A program made the translations under genes and the position numbers. From a virus: a DNA stretch of 25,888 nucleotides. This document shows positions 7,900-14,854 of this stretch, one piece after another (positions within the stretch are counted from its first letter, which is position 1; the number at the start of each line of letters is the position of its first letter). The notes under the pieces are model-generated. The model saw nothing but the letters and a program-made list of their open reading frames with translations. It had not been told where the DNA came from and ran no database searches. The stretch lies in the IMG/VR virus record IMGVR_UViG_3300042731_000290, positions 1 to 25,888 of that record, one strand, 5' to 3'.

Positions 7900-8678
7900 T
7901 AAATAATTCTTGGAGCGGACTTCCCTTTACTGATCTGGGTTCCTTTGGTCACAAAATCAGTAACACCCTTATAGTAATAATTCATTTCATATTTCCTATG
8001 CAAGAGATCTGTATTTACTTTTTTGCCAGTGATCTCTTCATACAGAACCATGAAGGTTGAAAAGAAGTGCCAGTGCAGTGGTGGAATATATTGTGGTGAC
8101 AGACAGATAAAGATCTGGTCAAACTCATAATTATCTTTCCAGTCCCATTTTTCTCTGGTGGAATATGTGTAATTGGGTAAGAACTTTGGAACATATTCAT
8201 TCCTAGAAATATTATCACTCAGATCGTCACCAATCCAGGTATATGAATTAAGTCTACCATGTTGATGTAACCATAGTGCCCAGTTACCTTCCATAACTCT
8301 ATCCATATGTTTTAGGATATCAGCTTCGTAATCTGGACTGGGTTCAAATATTCCAGCAAACACATCGTCATGATGATCGATGTTAATGATATCAAGATTA
8401 CTATGACCTTCTAAACCATATAGAATATTGTCATGATCATATCCAAAATGCACATCCTGACATGTCCTAAGAGCTCTGAGAAAAACTCGCAAACAATAAT
8501 CATAGTGACCTAGATTAATTCTATGAGAGATTTCTGAAGGATAATCCTCAAAGAGTTGTTGCCAATGGACAACCGCCCACATATCATACTCCTGTGGGTT
8601 CTCCTCATCCTCCAACCTTTTGTTATCATTGATAGCTGGTTCAGAAATATAATCTAGATCAATACTAAGAACTCTCAT
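7896..8678 (-). CDS. Uncharacterised protein resembling the arginase/UPF0489-type fold
   Basis: This 260-residue protein has two acidic clusters on predicted strands that recall the arginase/deacetylase metal site: VLSIDLDYISEP near the N-terminus (D7, D9) and IINIDHHDDVFAG (D101, H102, H103, D104, D105). This layout is also seen in UPF0489 proteins, which have no firmly known reaction. The middle and C-terminal parts (WALWLHQHGRLNSYTWIGDD, QIFICLSPQYIPPLHWHF) look well folded. Metal binding and any hydrolase role are inference. It sits between gp62 and regA, its ATG overlapping the gp62 stop as ATGA. T4 has no gene in this place, so it is an insertion in the clamp-loader/regA transcript. Confidence 0.82.
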   Translation of the reverse strand: MRVLSIDLDYISEPAINDNKRLEDEENPQEYDMWAVVHWQQLFEDYPSEISHRINLGHYDYCLRVFLRALRTCQDVHFGYDHDNILYGLEGHSNLDIINIDHHDDVFAGIFEPSPDYEADILKHMDRVMEGNWALWLHQHGRLNSYTWIGDDLSDNISRNEYVPKFLPNYTYSTREKWDWKDNYEFDQIFICLSPQYIPPLHWHFFSTFMVLYEEITGKKVNTDLLHRKYEMNYYYKGVTDFVTKGTQISKGKSAPRIIY

Positions 8679-9055
8679 TTCATGCCACCAGTGTCCATTT
8701 TCTTTTTGATGTAAGCAATCTGATCCTTGGTCAGAATCCGAAGAGTTTGCTGTGCTTTTTCATCACTGTATCTATAATATTTTTTGACGGCATCTAGATC
8801 AGAGATCTTCTCTTTCTTTAACCAGGGAGAGAACCTACGCTTCTTGCGAAGAGAATTCAACAAGAAATCATATTGCATATCCTTGTCTAAGAAATGACTC
8901 TTGTTCATTTCATTAGCGAACAGAACAGAATCCAGATGCCCAGACAGACACTTATTGACAATGAATGGAGGATACTTCTTAGCAATAGAAGGGTCCTCCT
9001 TAATAAGGTTATCCTTATTAAAATTGATAGAGTTCAACCAGTCTTTTAGTTCCAT
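8675..9055 (-). CDS. 62: Clamp loader small subunit gp62
   Basis: This 126-residue protein is the short cyanophage form of gp62 (T4: 187). With four gp44 subunits it forms the loader that opens gp45 and closes it on primed DNA. Recognition rests on the segment KYPPFIVNKCLSGHLDSVLF and the following HFLDKDMQYDFLLNSLRKK and RFSPWLKK, which match the T4 pattern of a helical core around MVENALSQFP and RGKRYGKWAK. There are no ATPase motifs, as expected. Its ATG shares a base with the stop of the Dam-type methylase (TGATG). It is separated from gp44 by three genes, unlike T4 where 44 and 62 are adjacent and coupled. Confidence 0.85.
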   Translation of the reverse strand: MELKDWLNSINFNKDNLIKEDPSIAKKYPPFIVNKCLSGHLDSVLFANEMNKSHFLDKDMQYDFLLNSLRKKRRFSPWLKKEKISDLDAVKKYYRYSDEKAQQTLRILTKDQIAYIKKKMDTGGMK

Positions 9056-9888
9056 CAGAGTTCGTAATTCATAAGGAGAAGTTCTTTACGATCCTGCTGG
9101 TTCTTCATGTAATCACCAACAGAACGCATGGTGTATGTGAGATCATACTCTTGGGCATTCCATCCTTCAAAACGATCTCTAATCAACTGAGTGGAGTTAT
9201 ACGAGACCATCTGATGACCAATAAAACGATCACAGTCTAGAGCAAACTTATCGTGATCGAACTTCTTATGCATGTTACCCTTTCTACCATACAGATTATC
9301 TTTGATATCGTATGGGGGATCGTGATAGGTGAAGACAGACTTATCATCTGTCAGCAGTTCTTCATACGAAAGATTGGTAATCTTCCAATCCTTTACAATC
9401 TGCTGATATCCTGGCAGTTTATCTATTCCACGCATCGAGAAGTTGGACTCACTTGCTTGGGCAGAAAAGGATGAGGACTCTGTGAGACCAGAAAAAGAGC
9501 ACTTGTTAACAATGTAATAACTAACGGCACGATGAAAGGGTTCACTTTTGCGTCCTTCATAAGTGAGATACTCCTTTGCTTCTAAGAACAATTGCTTTGC
9601 TGATGCAGGTTCTGGATGACGATACTTAAGTTGAATCAATTCATCTCTCATCTTTTGTCCGTTGTCACGAACCTCGCACCAGAAATTGTACAGTGGTTCA
9701 TACAGATCATTGACCCAGATATTCATGAATGGATACCGTTGAGTCATCCAGATAGCAAAAGATCCACCACCTAGAAAGGGTTCACGATACTCCGTGTAAT
9801 CCTCTAGAGATGGCAGAAACTGCAGCATCTTAGTCACTGCCCTAGATTTGCCTCCTGGGTATCTAAGCGGCGTCTTGAGAGATGTCAT
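9055..9888 (-). CDS. dam: DNA N6-adenine methyltransferase, D12/Dam class
   Basis: This 277-residue enzyme would transfer a methyl group from AdoMet to N6 of adenine in a short target. The AdoMet site is PLRYPGGKSRAVTKML (7-22) with EPFLGGGSF (36-44), and the catalytic motif IV is DPPY (190-193). The segment NKCSFSGLTESSSFSA (128-143) is the conserved part before the target-recognition region in Dam/DpnM enzymes. Length is typical for the family. The likely target is GATC by similarity to Dam, but the sequence does not prove it. Its start lies 26 bases inside the preceding small gene. No partner endonuclease gene is seen, so it is an orphan, probably protecting phage DNA or tuning replication. 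Confidence 0.95.
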   Translation of the reverse strand: MTSLKTPLRYPGGKSRAVTKMLQFLPSLEDYTEYREPFLGGGSFAIWMTQRYPFMNIWVNDLYEPLYNFWCEVRDNGQKMRDELIQLKYRHPEPASAKQLFLEAKEYLTYEGRKSEPFHRAVSYYIVNKCSFSGLTESSSFSAQASESNFSMRGIDKLPGYQQIVKDWKITNLSYEELLTDDKSVFTYHDPPYDIKDNLYGRKGNMHKKFDHDKFALDCDRFIGHQMVSYNSTQLIRDRFEGWNAQEYDLTYTMRSVGDYMKNQQDRKELLLMNYEL

Positions 9889-10045
9889 AATCAGGTTCGT
9901 TATACTTCAGGTATTCGCGGAAGGTCATTTTCATTTCCTTCTGCGTCATTCCACAGTGCTCAGCAGCAGCAGGTAGGTTCATTGTAGCATGAAATAGTGC
10001 TTCGTTGGACTCTTGCACATTCTCTGGAGTGGTCTTCTTTTTCAT
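9863..10045 (-). CDS. Small hypothetical protein, possibly helix-turn-helix
   Basis: This 60-residue protein starts at the ATG at 10045, whose ATGA overlaps the stop of the upstream gene; the open frame extends further to 10084 but that start would overlap the neighbour by 43 bases. After a basic N-terminus (KKKTTPENVQ) come two or three predicted helices, with NLPAAAEHCGMTQKEMKMTF resembling the two-helix core of an HTH (a short helix, a glycine turn, then a recognition helix). DNA binding is inference. It lies directly before the Dam-type methylase and could serve it as a regulator, but nothing in the sequence proves this. Confidence 0.65.
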   Translation of the reverse strand: MKKKTTPENVQESNEALFHATMNLPAAAEHCGMTQKEMKMTFREYLKYNEPDYDISQDAA

Positions 10046-10329
10046 TGGTTGCAGTTTTCTATGTACTGATATATTAGATTCCATCCAAACTCATAAGTCT
10101 TTCCAGTCTCATCTTGAAGGTAGAATGGGATATTTGGGTGACGAGTCTTAGCCCTATAGAAGTGGCTGATTACATTGTGATCGTCATCGATATGCCTTTC
10201 AAATTCTTTCTCCTCCTCACTCATCACCCTAGGTGGAATAACAATCTTTGCATTGCACTCCTTACAGATACCTTTGATAAAATCTTTGGAATCTTTTACG
10301 GTCTTACACTCAGGGCAAAGTTTCTTCAT
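10042..10329 (-). CDS. Small zinc-ribbon protein of unknown function
   Basis: This 95-residue protein opens with a four-cysteine zinc ribbon, CPEC (C5, C8) and CKEC (C22, C25), followed by an acidic and histidine-rich region (EFERHIDDDHNVISHFYR) and a C-terminal part with aromatic residues. The N-terminal motif resembles the small zinc ribbons seen in many phage and HNH-associated proteins. No HNH catalytic pattern is seen, so a nuclease call is not supported. Its ATG at 10329 overlaps the gp44 stop as ATGA, and it is the first of three genes inserted between gp44 and gp62. Confidence 0.75.
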   Translation of the reverse strand: MKKLCPECKTVKDSKDFIKGICKECNAKIVIPPRVMSEEEKEFERHIDDDHNVISHFYRAKTRHPNIPFYLQDETGKTYEFGWNLIYQYIENCNQ

Positions 10330-11270
10330 TTAAACTCACACTCCACCATAATCTCAGTGAGTGCTGCCAAGAGGTTGATCTCCTGGTCTGCAACGAACGC
10401 AATCTGGTACTGATACTTTGCAATGATCAGAACGGCAGCAGCAATGCTAGGACCCTGTAGGACCCCATACAGGGCATCGTAGACCCTCCTGAGGACCGTT
10501 GTGGGGTCATTGTCCAGATTGTTGACCACCCACTTCCTGACGGCAAGAAAGTCCTTTGCCTTCAGACTCCTGAGAAGATCCTCAACCTTTACATCAGAGA
10601 ACTCTGCCAGGATGGCACTGTCAATATGACCGCTGACAGAATAACGCTGACACTCATTCAGTGTCCGACGCCAGTCAGGGAAGTGCTTATTGATCAGTTC
10701 TGCAATGACCTTTTGATCATACCCAATACTCTCCTGATCCAGGATTTCTTGGAGACGCTTGAAGAATCCTCCAGCGATGACTGCTTTTTCTTTGCCTTTG
10801 ATACTGAACTCAACGACTGAACACCTGCTGTGGAGGGGTTCAATGATTTTGTTCTTGTAGTTGCAGGTGAAGATGAAGCGGCAGTTGCGATGAAATGCCT
10901 CAATATTACTCCGTAAGAGGAGTTGTACATCGTGGGTTGTGTTATCAGCTTCATCAATGATGATGACTTTGTGTCTAGCATCTGACGAAAGTGAAACGGT
11001 CGAAGCAAAATTCTTTGCCTGGTTCCGTACTGTGTCCAGAAATCTTCCCTCATCGGATCCGTTAATAAGAATATAATCGCACCCGAGTTGCTCACACAGA
11101 GCGCGGGCGACTGTTGTTTTACCACATCCAGCTGGACCAGTCAGCAGGAGATTAGGAATCTCACCTTGCTGCAACATCTCATTGAATGTCTTCTTTGTAC
11201 TCTCAGGGAGAATACAATCATCAATCTTCTTAGGGCGATACTTTTCGACCCAGAGAAACTCATTACGCAT
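10326..11270 (-). CDS. 44: Clamp loader ATPase subunit gp44 (AAA+)
   Basis: This 314-residue AAA+ ATPase (T4: 319) loads the gp45 clamp together with gp62. It shows the family N-terminus WVEKYRPKKIDDCILP, Walker A GPAGCGKT (45-52), Walker B IIIDEAD (103-109), sensor 1 FTCN, and the SRC arginine-finger motif (148-150). The open frame begins with TTG at 11276 but the ATG at 11270, right after the upstream TGA, gives the expected N-terminus MRNEFLWVEKYRP and is chosen. The gene follows an unknown conserved gene and is coupled to a zinc-ribbon gene downstream. Confidence 0.96.
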   Translation of the reverse strand: MRNEFLWVEKYRPKKIDDCILPESTKKTFNEMLQQGEIPNLLLTGPAGCGKTTVARALCEQLGCDYILINGSDEGRFLDTVRNQAKNFASTVSLSSDARHKVIIIDEADNTTHDVQLLLRSNIEAFHRNCRFIFTCNYKNKIIEPLHSRCSVVEFSIKGKEKAVIAGGFFKRLQEILDQESIGYDQKVIAELINKHFPDWRRTLNECQRYSVSGHIDSAILAEFSDVKVEDLLRSLKAKDFLAVRKWVVNNLDNDPTTVLRRVYDALYGVLQGPSIAAAVLIIAKYQYQIAFVADQEINLLAALTEIMVECEFK

Positions 11271-11272
11271 AA

Positions 11273-11806
11273 TCAAATCCAGTCTGGTTTACGCTCAGGA
11301 ATACGACGATAGTTGTCCTTGACCCAAGGTTTAGAGGCAATGTACCGCTTGTAGGCAGTGAATGTGTCTATTGTATCATCATATTTGAACTCGTCGGGCA
11401 TAGCACGAGCAAAGTCCTTTGCATCTTTATAATCGTAGATGCTGCCATCAATGTGCTTAAGATGATCGTGATAGATGGTCATTGCTTGGCACATGGTCAG
11501 GAAGCATCCATGCTCCTTACCAAACCTTTTCTCGTACTCGAACATCAATTCAAAACCGTGAGAGAGCATCCAAGCAAAGTTTGCCTTACTAGACGCTGCC
11601 CACACGGTACAGGGATGGTTCCTGAACCCACCTGTGGTACGGTAAGGAGTGCCATCTTTCTTATTGATTGTGCCCCAGTCCCAGTGGTACTTGGAGAAGA
11701 TTACAGATGCCATCTGACATGTTTCTAGAGGCATCTTGACAATATGTTTGTCAGGGAGAACCTGAGCAGAGATCCTGGGATCAGGATCCGTCACAAAGAT
11801 GTTCAT
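11273..11806 (-). CDS. Conserved phage protein of unknown function
   Basis: This 177-residue protein belongs to a family I have seen in many tailed phages, with conserved blocks VTDPDPRISAQVLPDKHIVK, MPLETCQMAS, FRNHPCTVWAASSKANFAWM and a C-terminal KPWVKDNYRRIPERKPDW. The conserved H, C, W, K and E residues (DKHIVKM, LET, NHPCTVW) suggest an enzyme active site. A distant link to pyrimidine-dimer glycosylases has crossed my mind because of short conserved H/C/W pieces, but I cannot support it from sequence. It is coupled to the preceding oxygenase gene (ATGA) and ends just before gp44. The function stays unassigned. Confidence 0.85.
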   Translation of the reverse strand: MNIFVTDPDPRISAQVLPDKHIVKMPLETCQMASVIFSKYHWDWGTINKKDGTPYRTTGGFRNHPCTVWAASSKANFAWMLSHGFELMFEYEKRFGKEHGCFLTMCQAMTIYHDHLKHIDGSIYDYKDAKDFARAMPDEFKYDDTIDTFTAYKRYIASKPWVKDNYRRIPERKPDWI

Positions 11807-12324
11807 ATCAAATTGAACGAAATAATAATTCTTTCGTCTTCTGAGTCATGAGGCGGTGCCATATGCATTAGATGTGAGGGGAAGATGAGAAGATCGCCTT
11901 CCGTACATGGCACTGACTGATATGTTTTGATTCCTGTCTCGTCAGAGAAAGGACTGAAGAAGAGCGTACTAGGATGCTCCTCACTCATTTTAGCATAGAA
12001 GACTGCTGAGTATCCTAGCGGACCATGATCGTGAGGAACATGATAGTCTCTCTTATTATAAGCCTGACACCACAATTGTCCAACGGTATTAAACTTGAAG
12101 TTTGCAACATTCCTAAACTCTGAGAGAATAGGACCCACTAACTCTAAGAATTCTTTTCGATAAGGTTGAACATCATCGTTAAAATAATCGGTATAAGTGA
12201 TGTGTGGTTCTACCGTAGTCCATTTCTCGCAATTAAATGGAATCAGATCTAAGATTCTATCTCTATTTTTTTCCCAATCGGGAACAGTATATTTAAAAGC
12301 GTTAATACTAAACAGAGAAATCAT
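11803..12324 (-). CDS. Putative 2-oxoglutarate-Fe(II) oxygenase
   Basis: This 173-residue protein fits a compact 2OG-Fe(II) dioxygenase like the TIGR02466 group common in cyanophages. Iron ligands are probably in HVPHDHG (H98, D99, H100) and FPSHLMHMAPP (H151 or H154), and R165 in DERIIISFNL is placed to bind 2-oxoglutarate. Strands around LGYSAVFYAKM and TEGDLLIFPS fit a double-stranded beta-helix. The substrate is unknown; protein or nucleic-acid hydroxylation or demethylation are both possible. The gene is coupled to speD upstream (ATGA) and to the next gene (ATGA). It shares no visible close similarity with the oxygenase-like protein at 403-1269 beyond the ligand layout. Confidence 0.88.
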   Translation of the reverse strand: MISLFSINAFKYTVPDWEKNRDRILDLIPFNCEKWTTVEPHITYTDYFNDDVQPYRKEFLELVGPILSEFRNVANFKFNTVGQLWCQAYNKRDYHVPHDHGPLGYSAVFYAKMSEEHPSTLFFSPFSDETGIKTYQSVPCTEGDLLIFPSHLMHMAPPHDSEDERIIISFNLI

Positions 12325-12656
12325 TCTTTAGACCTCAAGAAACTTTTTTCTACAATGTCACCCGCTTGTAAGTGATCGTACATATATCGGACGGCACTCT
12401 CTGGTGAGGTATGCTCACCACATGTAAACACATCACATACAGCAGCACCAGTCTCTGGCCATGTATGTATGGAGATATGAGACTCGGCAAGCATAGCGAT
12501 TGCTGTAACACCTTGGGGTTGGAACTTGTAAGAACATAGTTCCAACATTTCACTTTGAGATAATTGTGCAGCAACAATCAACACCTGCCTGATATGAGCT
12601 TCGTCATCCAGCAAGACAGCGTTACAACCCTTTAGTGTAAAGAGTATATGCTTCAT
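12321..12656 (-). CDS. speD: S-adenosylmethionine decarboxylase proenzyme (SpeD-like)
   Basis: This 111-residue protein matches the bacterial class of AdoMet decarboxylase, which makes decarboxylated AdoMet for spermidine synthesis. The self-cleavage region is LAESHISIHTWPE: cleavage between E58 and S59 would turn S59 into the pyruvoyl cofactor, with H64 nearby and a likely catalytic cysteine in the DVFTCG segment (C79). Length is typical for the small bacterial form. The open frame begins with GTG at 12659, but the ATG at 12656 overlaps the gp45 stop as TGATG and is the better start. SpeD is a known auxiliary metabolic gene of cyanophages. A spermidine synthase gene is not in the window, so the product would feed the host's own synthase. 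Confidence 0.94.
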   Translation of the reverse strand: MKHILFTLKGCNAVLLDDEAHIRQVLIVAAQLSQSEMLELCSYKFQPQGVTAIAMLAESHISIHTWPETGAAVCDVFTCGEHTSPESAVRYMYDHLQAGDIVEKSFLRSKE

Positions 12657-13324
12657 CACTCAAAGGTAGAATCTGGTTCCAGAGCAATGAAATACTTGAG
12701 GTTGTAAGTGGAGTTGGTGAACTGAGAGAGCAGTTTCTTAGAAATAATAACCTCGTAAGATCCAGGAATCAATTTGATATTCTCGATCTTGAAGTTCAGT
12801 TCAAAGGTCTTATCAGTTTTACCAACGATCAAAGAATACTCGTTAGAGTTATCGTTCTTACGATCAGAGACTACGAGTGTAATCTCACTGCCATTACCAA
12901 CAGCAGACAAATCAGGGAGTTGGTAGACAGAGGATGCCTTCAGAAGTTTTTGCAACTGACTGCTGTCCAGTTGAAATGCAACATCGTTGCTAGGCAGTTC
13001 GATTGCCTTCTCAGGAGGACTAACAATAACCTCAGGATCAGCAAAAGCAAACTTCACACGGGTGCTACGACCTTCGCGGATGATCATGTAAGAATCATGC
13101 TTCAGGTCGATGTCAGGGTCATTCATAAGACCAACACCGTTCAGGAACTGAGGCAGATCATAGATGCCAAAGTCCTTTTCAAAGTTTTCATCAACCTCTG
13201 CTTCTGCGAGGATGTTCTTCATCACCGAGATGGTGCGAAGTTTAGAACCCTTCTTCACCAGGATGGACTGGTTAATTGAAGAGAAGTTCTCCAAAAGATC
13301 AATAGTCTTTTCAGAAAGTTTCAT
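12656..13324 (-). CDS. 45: Sliding clamp gp45 (DNA polymerase accessory protein)
   Basis: This 222-residue protein matches T4 gp45 (228). The trimeric ring holds gp43 on DNA and also acts as the mobile enhancer of late transcription with gp55. The start MKLSEKTIDLLENFSSINQS corresponds to T4 MKLSKDTTALLKNFATIN, and the end YFIALEPDSTFE corresponds to T4 YVIALEADSTHDF. The internal stretch IYDLPQFLNGVGLMNDPDI also matches. The open frame reaches 13483, but the first 53 residues are out-of-frame read-through of the upstream gene and have no homology. An alternative ATG at 13336 would add MNKD. The gene overlaps the DUF3310-like gene by 14 bases. Confidence 0.95.
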   Translation of the reverse strand: MKLSEKTIDLLENFSSINQSILVKKGSKLRTISVMKNILAEAEVDENFEKDFGIYDLPQFLNGVGLMNDPDIDLKHDSYMIIREGRSTRVKFAFADPEVIVSPPEKAIELPSNDVAFQLDSSQLQKLLKASSVYQLPDLSAVGNGSEITLVVSDRKNDNSNEYSLIVGKTDKTFELNFKIENIKLIPGSYEVIISKKLLSQFTNSTYNLKYFIALEPDSTFE

Positions 13325-13700
13325 ATCCTTGTTCATCAGTTTCAGAGTCTTTGGTGGTGAAGTGGTAGAGAAGAACGGCATAGTGGATGATCTTCTTGAG
13401 ATCCATTTTAGCACTACCTTTCTTGTCATAACGAGAGGCGTACTTAAGAATATTGCTACGGCAGAAAGCAGCAGCATCTCCACAGGAATCGATCAGATCA
13501 AGAGTCTGGATTCCGTTGCCAGAGTTGTAATGAGCACGGTATGTATCACCGATATAGTCCTTCACATCTTGAAGGATTTTGTCTTCATTGTATTTGTACA
13601 CTGTTTTTTCAGTAAGTTCTAATTCAAATGTGTAGAGATCTCTCTCCTCAGGCTCAAGATTGCCGTGCATTTCGTCATACAGAAGTGACCATGAGTTCAT
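13311..13700 (-). CDS. DUF3310-like protein
   Basis: This 129-residue protein carries in its second half the pattern of the DUF3310 (SaV-type) family: a histidine before a short gap and IQTLDLIDSCGDAAAFCRSN, then ILKYASRYDKKGSAKMDLKK and IIHYAVLLY. The conserved pattern is NxxKYxxRxxxKG followed by DLxKxxxYxxxL. The family is found in many phages; nucleotide-kinase labels in databases are not backed by any motif seen here. The N-terminal 45 residues are specific to this protein. Its ATG shares a base with the stop of the CobS-like gene (TAATG), and it runs into gp45. Confidence 0.85.
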   Translation of the reverse strand: MNSWSLLYDEMHGNLEPEERDLYTFELELTEKTVYKYNEDKILQDVKDYIGDTYRAHYNSGNGIQTLDLIDSCGDAAAFCRSNILKYASRYDKKGSAKMDLKKIIHYAVLLYHFTTKDSETDEQGYETF

Positions 13701-14782
13701 TATACTTCCTCTTCAACATTAATGTCAACATCTGCATCGACTTTATCGTACAGATCCAGGAAGGATTGTTTGGTGTCATCGTCAAAACGATTCAGACAAA
13801 CTTCGATTGCCTTGACCTTATCTGCCCAGATGGAATATGCACGGATAATGTGGACCAGACGACGAGTGCTGATAACTTCATCGATACCACCATCATAGAA
13901 AGTCTTACGGATGATATCTGCCCAGTCACACAGACGCTTGCAGAAGTCAGGAGCAACCACATTCAGATCCTTTGCCACACCTTGCAGAATCTTTTGTTCA
14001 ATTGTGGCGTTAGGATATTCCTGCTCAAAGGTAACAGGGAAACGCTCTAGGAACGCTTCATTGAGAATATTGGTGCCAATGAAACGACCGTCATCAGAAC
14101 CTTTGCCTTTGGTGTTGGCAGTAGCGATAACATTGAATCCAGTAGCAGGTTTTACAAACTTGCCGATTTTCTTCAGGAAGACACCCTTACCCTCCAAGAC
14201 AGACTGCAGACACAGGATCTTGTTAGATGCCAGGTCGATTTCGTCTAGAAGAAGTACAGCTCCCCGTTCCAGAGCTTCGATGACTGGACCATTATGCCAA
14301 ACAGTTTCGCCGTTAACAAGACGGAAACCACCAATAAGATCATCCTCGTCGGTTTCAATGGTGATATTTACACGGATCAACTCCCTATTTAGAGCAGCAC
14401 ATGCTTGCTCAACAGAGAAAGTCTTGCCGTTGCCAGAGAGACCAGTAATAAAGGCAGGATAGAAGATACGGGACTGCAGAATCTTCTTGATGTCTGCAAA
14501 ATTACCGAACTTGACGAAGGTATCGTCCTTAGTGGGAATCAGATTTTGTTTTACAACTTCAGTCTCAGTAACAGAAACCTGCTGTTCAAACTGGTTCCGT
14601 GCCTCACTGATAGTCAGATCCCACTTGCCACGACCAGTTTTGTATGGTTCCAGGTGACGAGTGACAGTGGGATAAGAGATATCGTTAGCAGCACAGTAAC
14701 CCTTGATATCAGAGGCAACGATCTTGGTGCCGAAGTTGTCGCGAAGAGAATCGAGAAGATTGGAGGTTTTCACGCGAGACAT
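13700..14782 (-). CDS. cobS: CobS-like AAA+ ATPase (MoxR family)
   Basis: This 360-residue ATPase has Walker A GLSGNGKT (114-121), Walker B VLLLDEID (176-183), sensor 1 TANT (221-224) and an arginine finger in LERFPV (245-250). The order and spacing fit the MoxR/CobS/NirQ clade. The N-terminal 60 residues look like a small helical DNA- or protein-binding part (DIKGYCAANDISYPTVTRHL). Cyanophage copies are called cobS after the aerobic cobaltochelatase subunit, but no CobN is visible here. A VWA partner lies upstream at 15420-17555, so a MoxR-VWA chaperone pair is an equal or better reading. A TATAAT at 14809 starts its transcript, which then leads into gp45. Confidence 0.93.
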   Translation of the reverse strand: MSRVKTSNLLDSLRDNFGTKIVASDIKGYCAANDISYPTVTRHLEPYKTGRGKWDLTISEARNQFEQQVSVTETEVVKQNLIPTKDDTFVKFGNFADIKKILQSRIFYPAFITGLSGNGKTFSVEQACAALNRELIRVNITIETDEDDLIGGFRLVNGETVWHNGPVIEALERGAVLLLDEIDLASNKILCLQSVLEGKGVFLKKIGKFVKPATGFNVIATANTKGKGSDDGRFIGTNILNEAFLERFPVTFEQEYPNATIEQKILQGVAKDLNVVAPDFCKRLCDWADIIRKTFYDGGIDEVISTRRLVHIIRAYSIWADKVKAIEVCLNRFDDDTKQSFLDLYDKVDADVDINVEEEV

Positions 14783-14808
14783 TGAATGGGTTTGATTGGT
14801 ATGAACCT

Positions 14809-14814
14809 ATTATA
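14809..14814 (-). promoter_or_regulatory. Candidate promoter -10 box (TATAAT) for the cobS-gp45 transcript
   Basis: TATAAT on the minus strand, 26 bases before the cobS ATG and immediately beyond the terminator of the 172-aa gene. No -35 hexamer is present because the terminator stem occupies that position. The leader has no clear Shine-Dalgarno sequence. Confidence 0.5.
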
Positions 14815-14817
14815 ATG

Positions 14818-14844
14818 GCAAAACCGCCCCCAGAAGAGGCGGTT
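14818..14844 (-). terminator. Rho-independent terminator after the 172-aa gene
   Basis: On the minus strand AACCGCC-TCTTCTGGG-GGCGGTT is followed by TTGCC: a 7-bp stem with a 9-base loop; the T-run is four bases counting the stem end. It lies about 10 bases after the stop at 14855. Confidence 0.75.
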
Positions 14845-14854
14845 AGGACAGTCT

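Noticed and set aside
10042-10329. HNH endonuclease call for the four-cysteine protein
   Set aside because: It has the zinc ribbon but no HNH or HNN catalytic pattern in the right place.
13325-13483. N-terminal extension of gp45 by 53 residues
   Set aside because: The extension overlaps the DUF3310-like gene in another frame and has no homology, while MKLSEK matches the T4 gp45 start.
13700-14782. Calling the cobS-like gene a proven cobalamin biosynthesis enzyme
   Set aside because: Only MoxR-family AAA+ motifs are visible and no CobN is present, so the name is kept as a label only.
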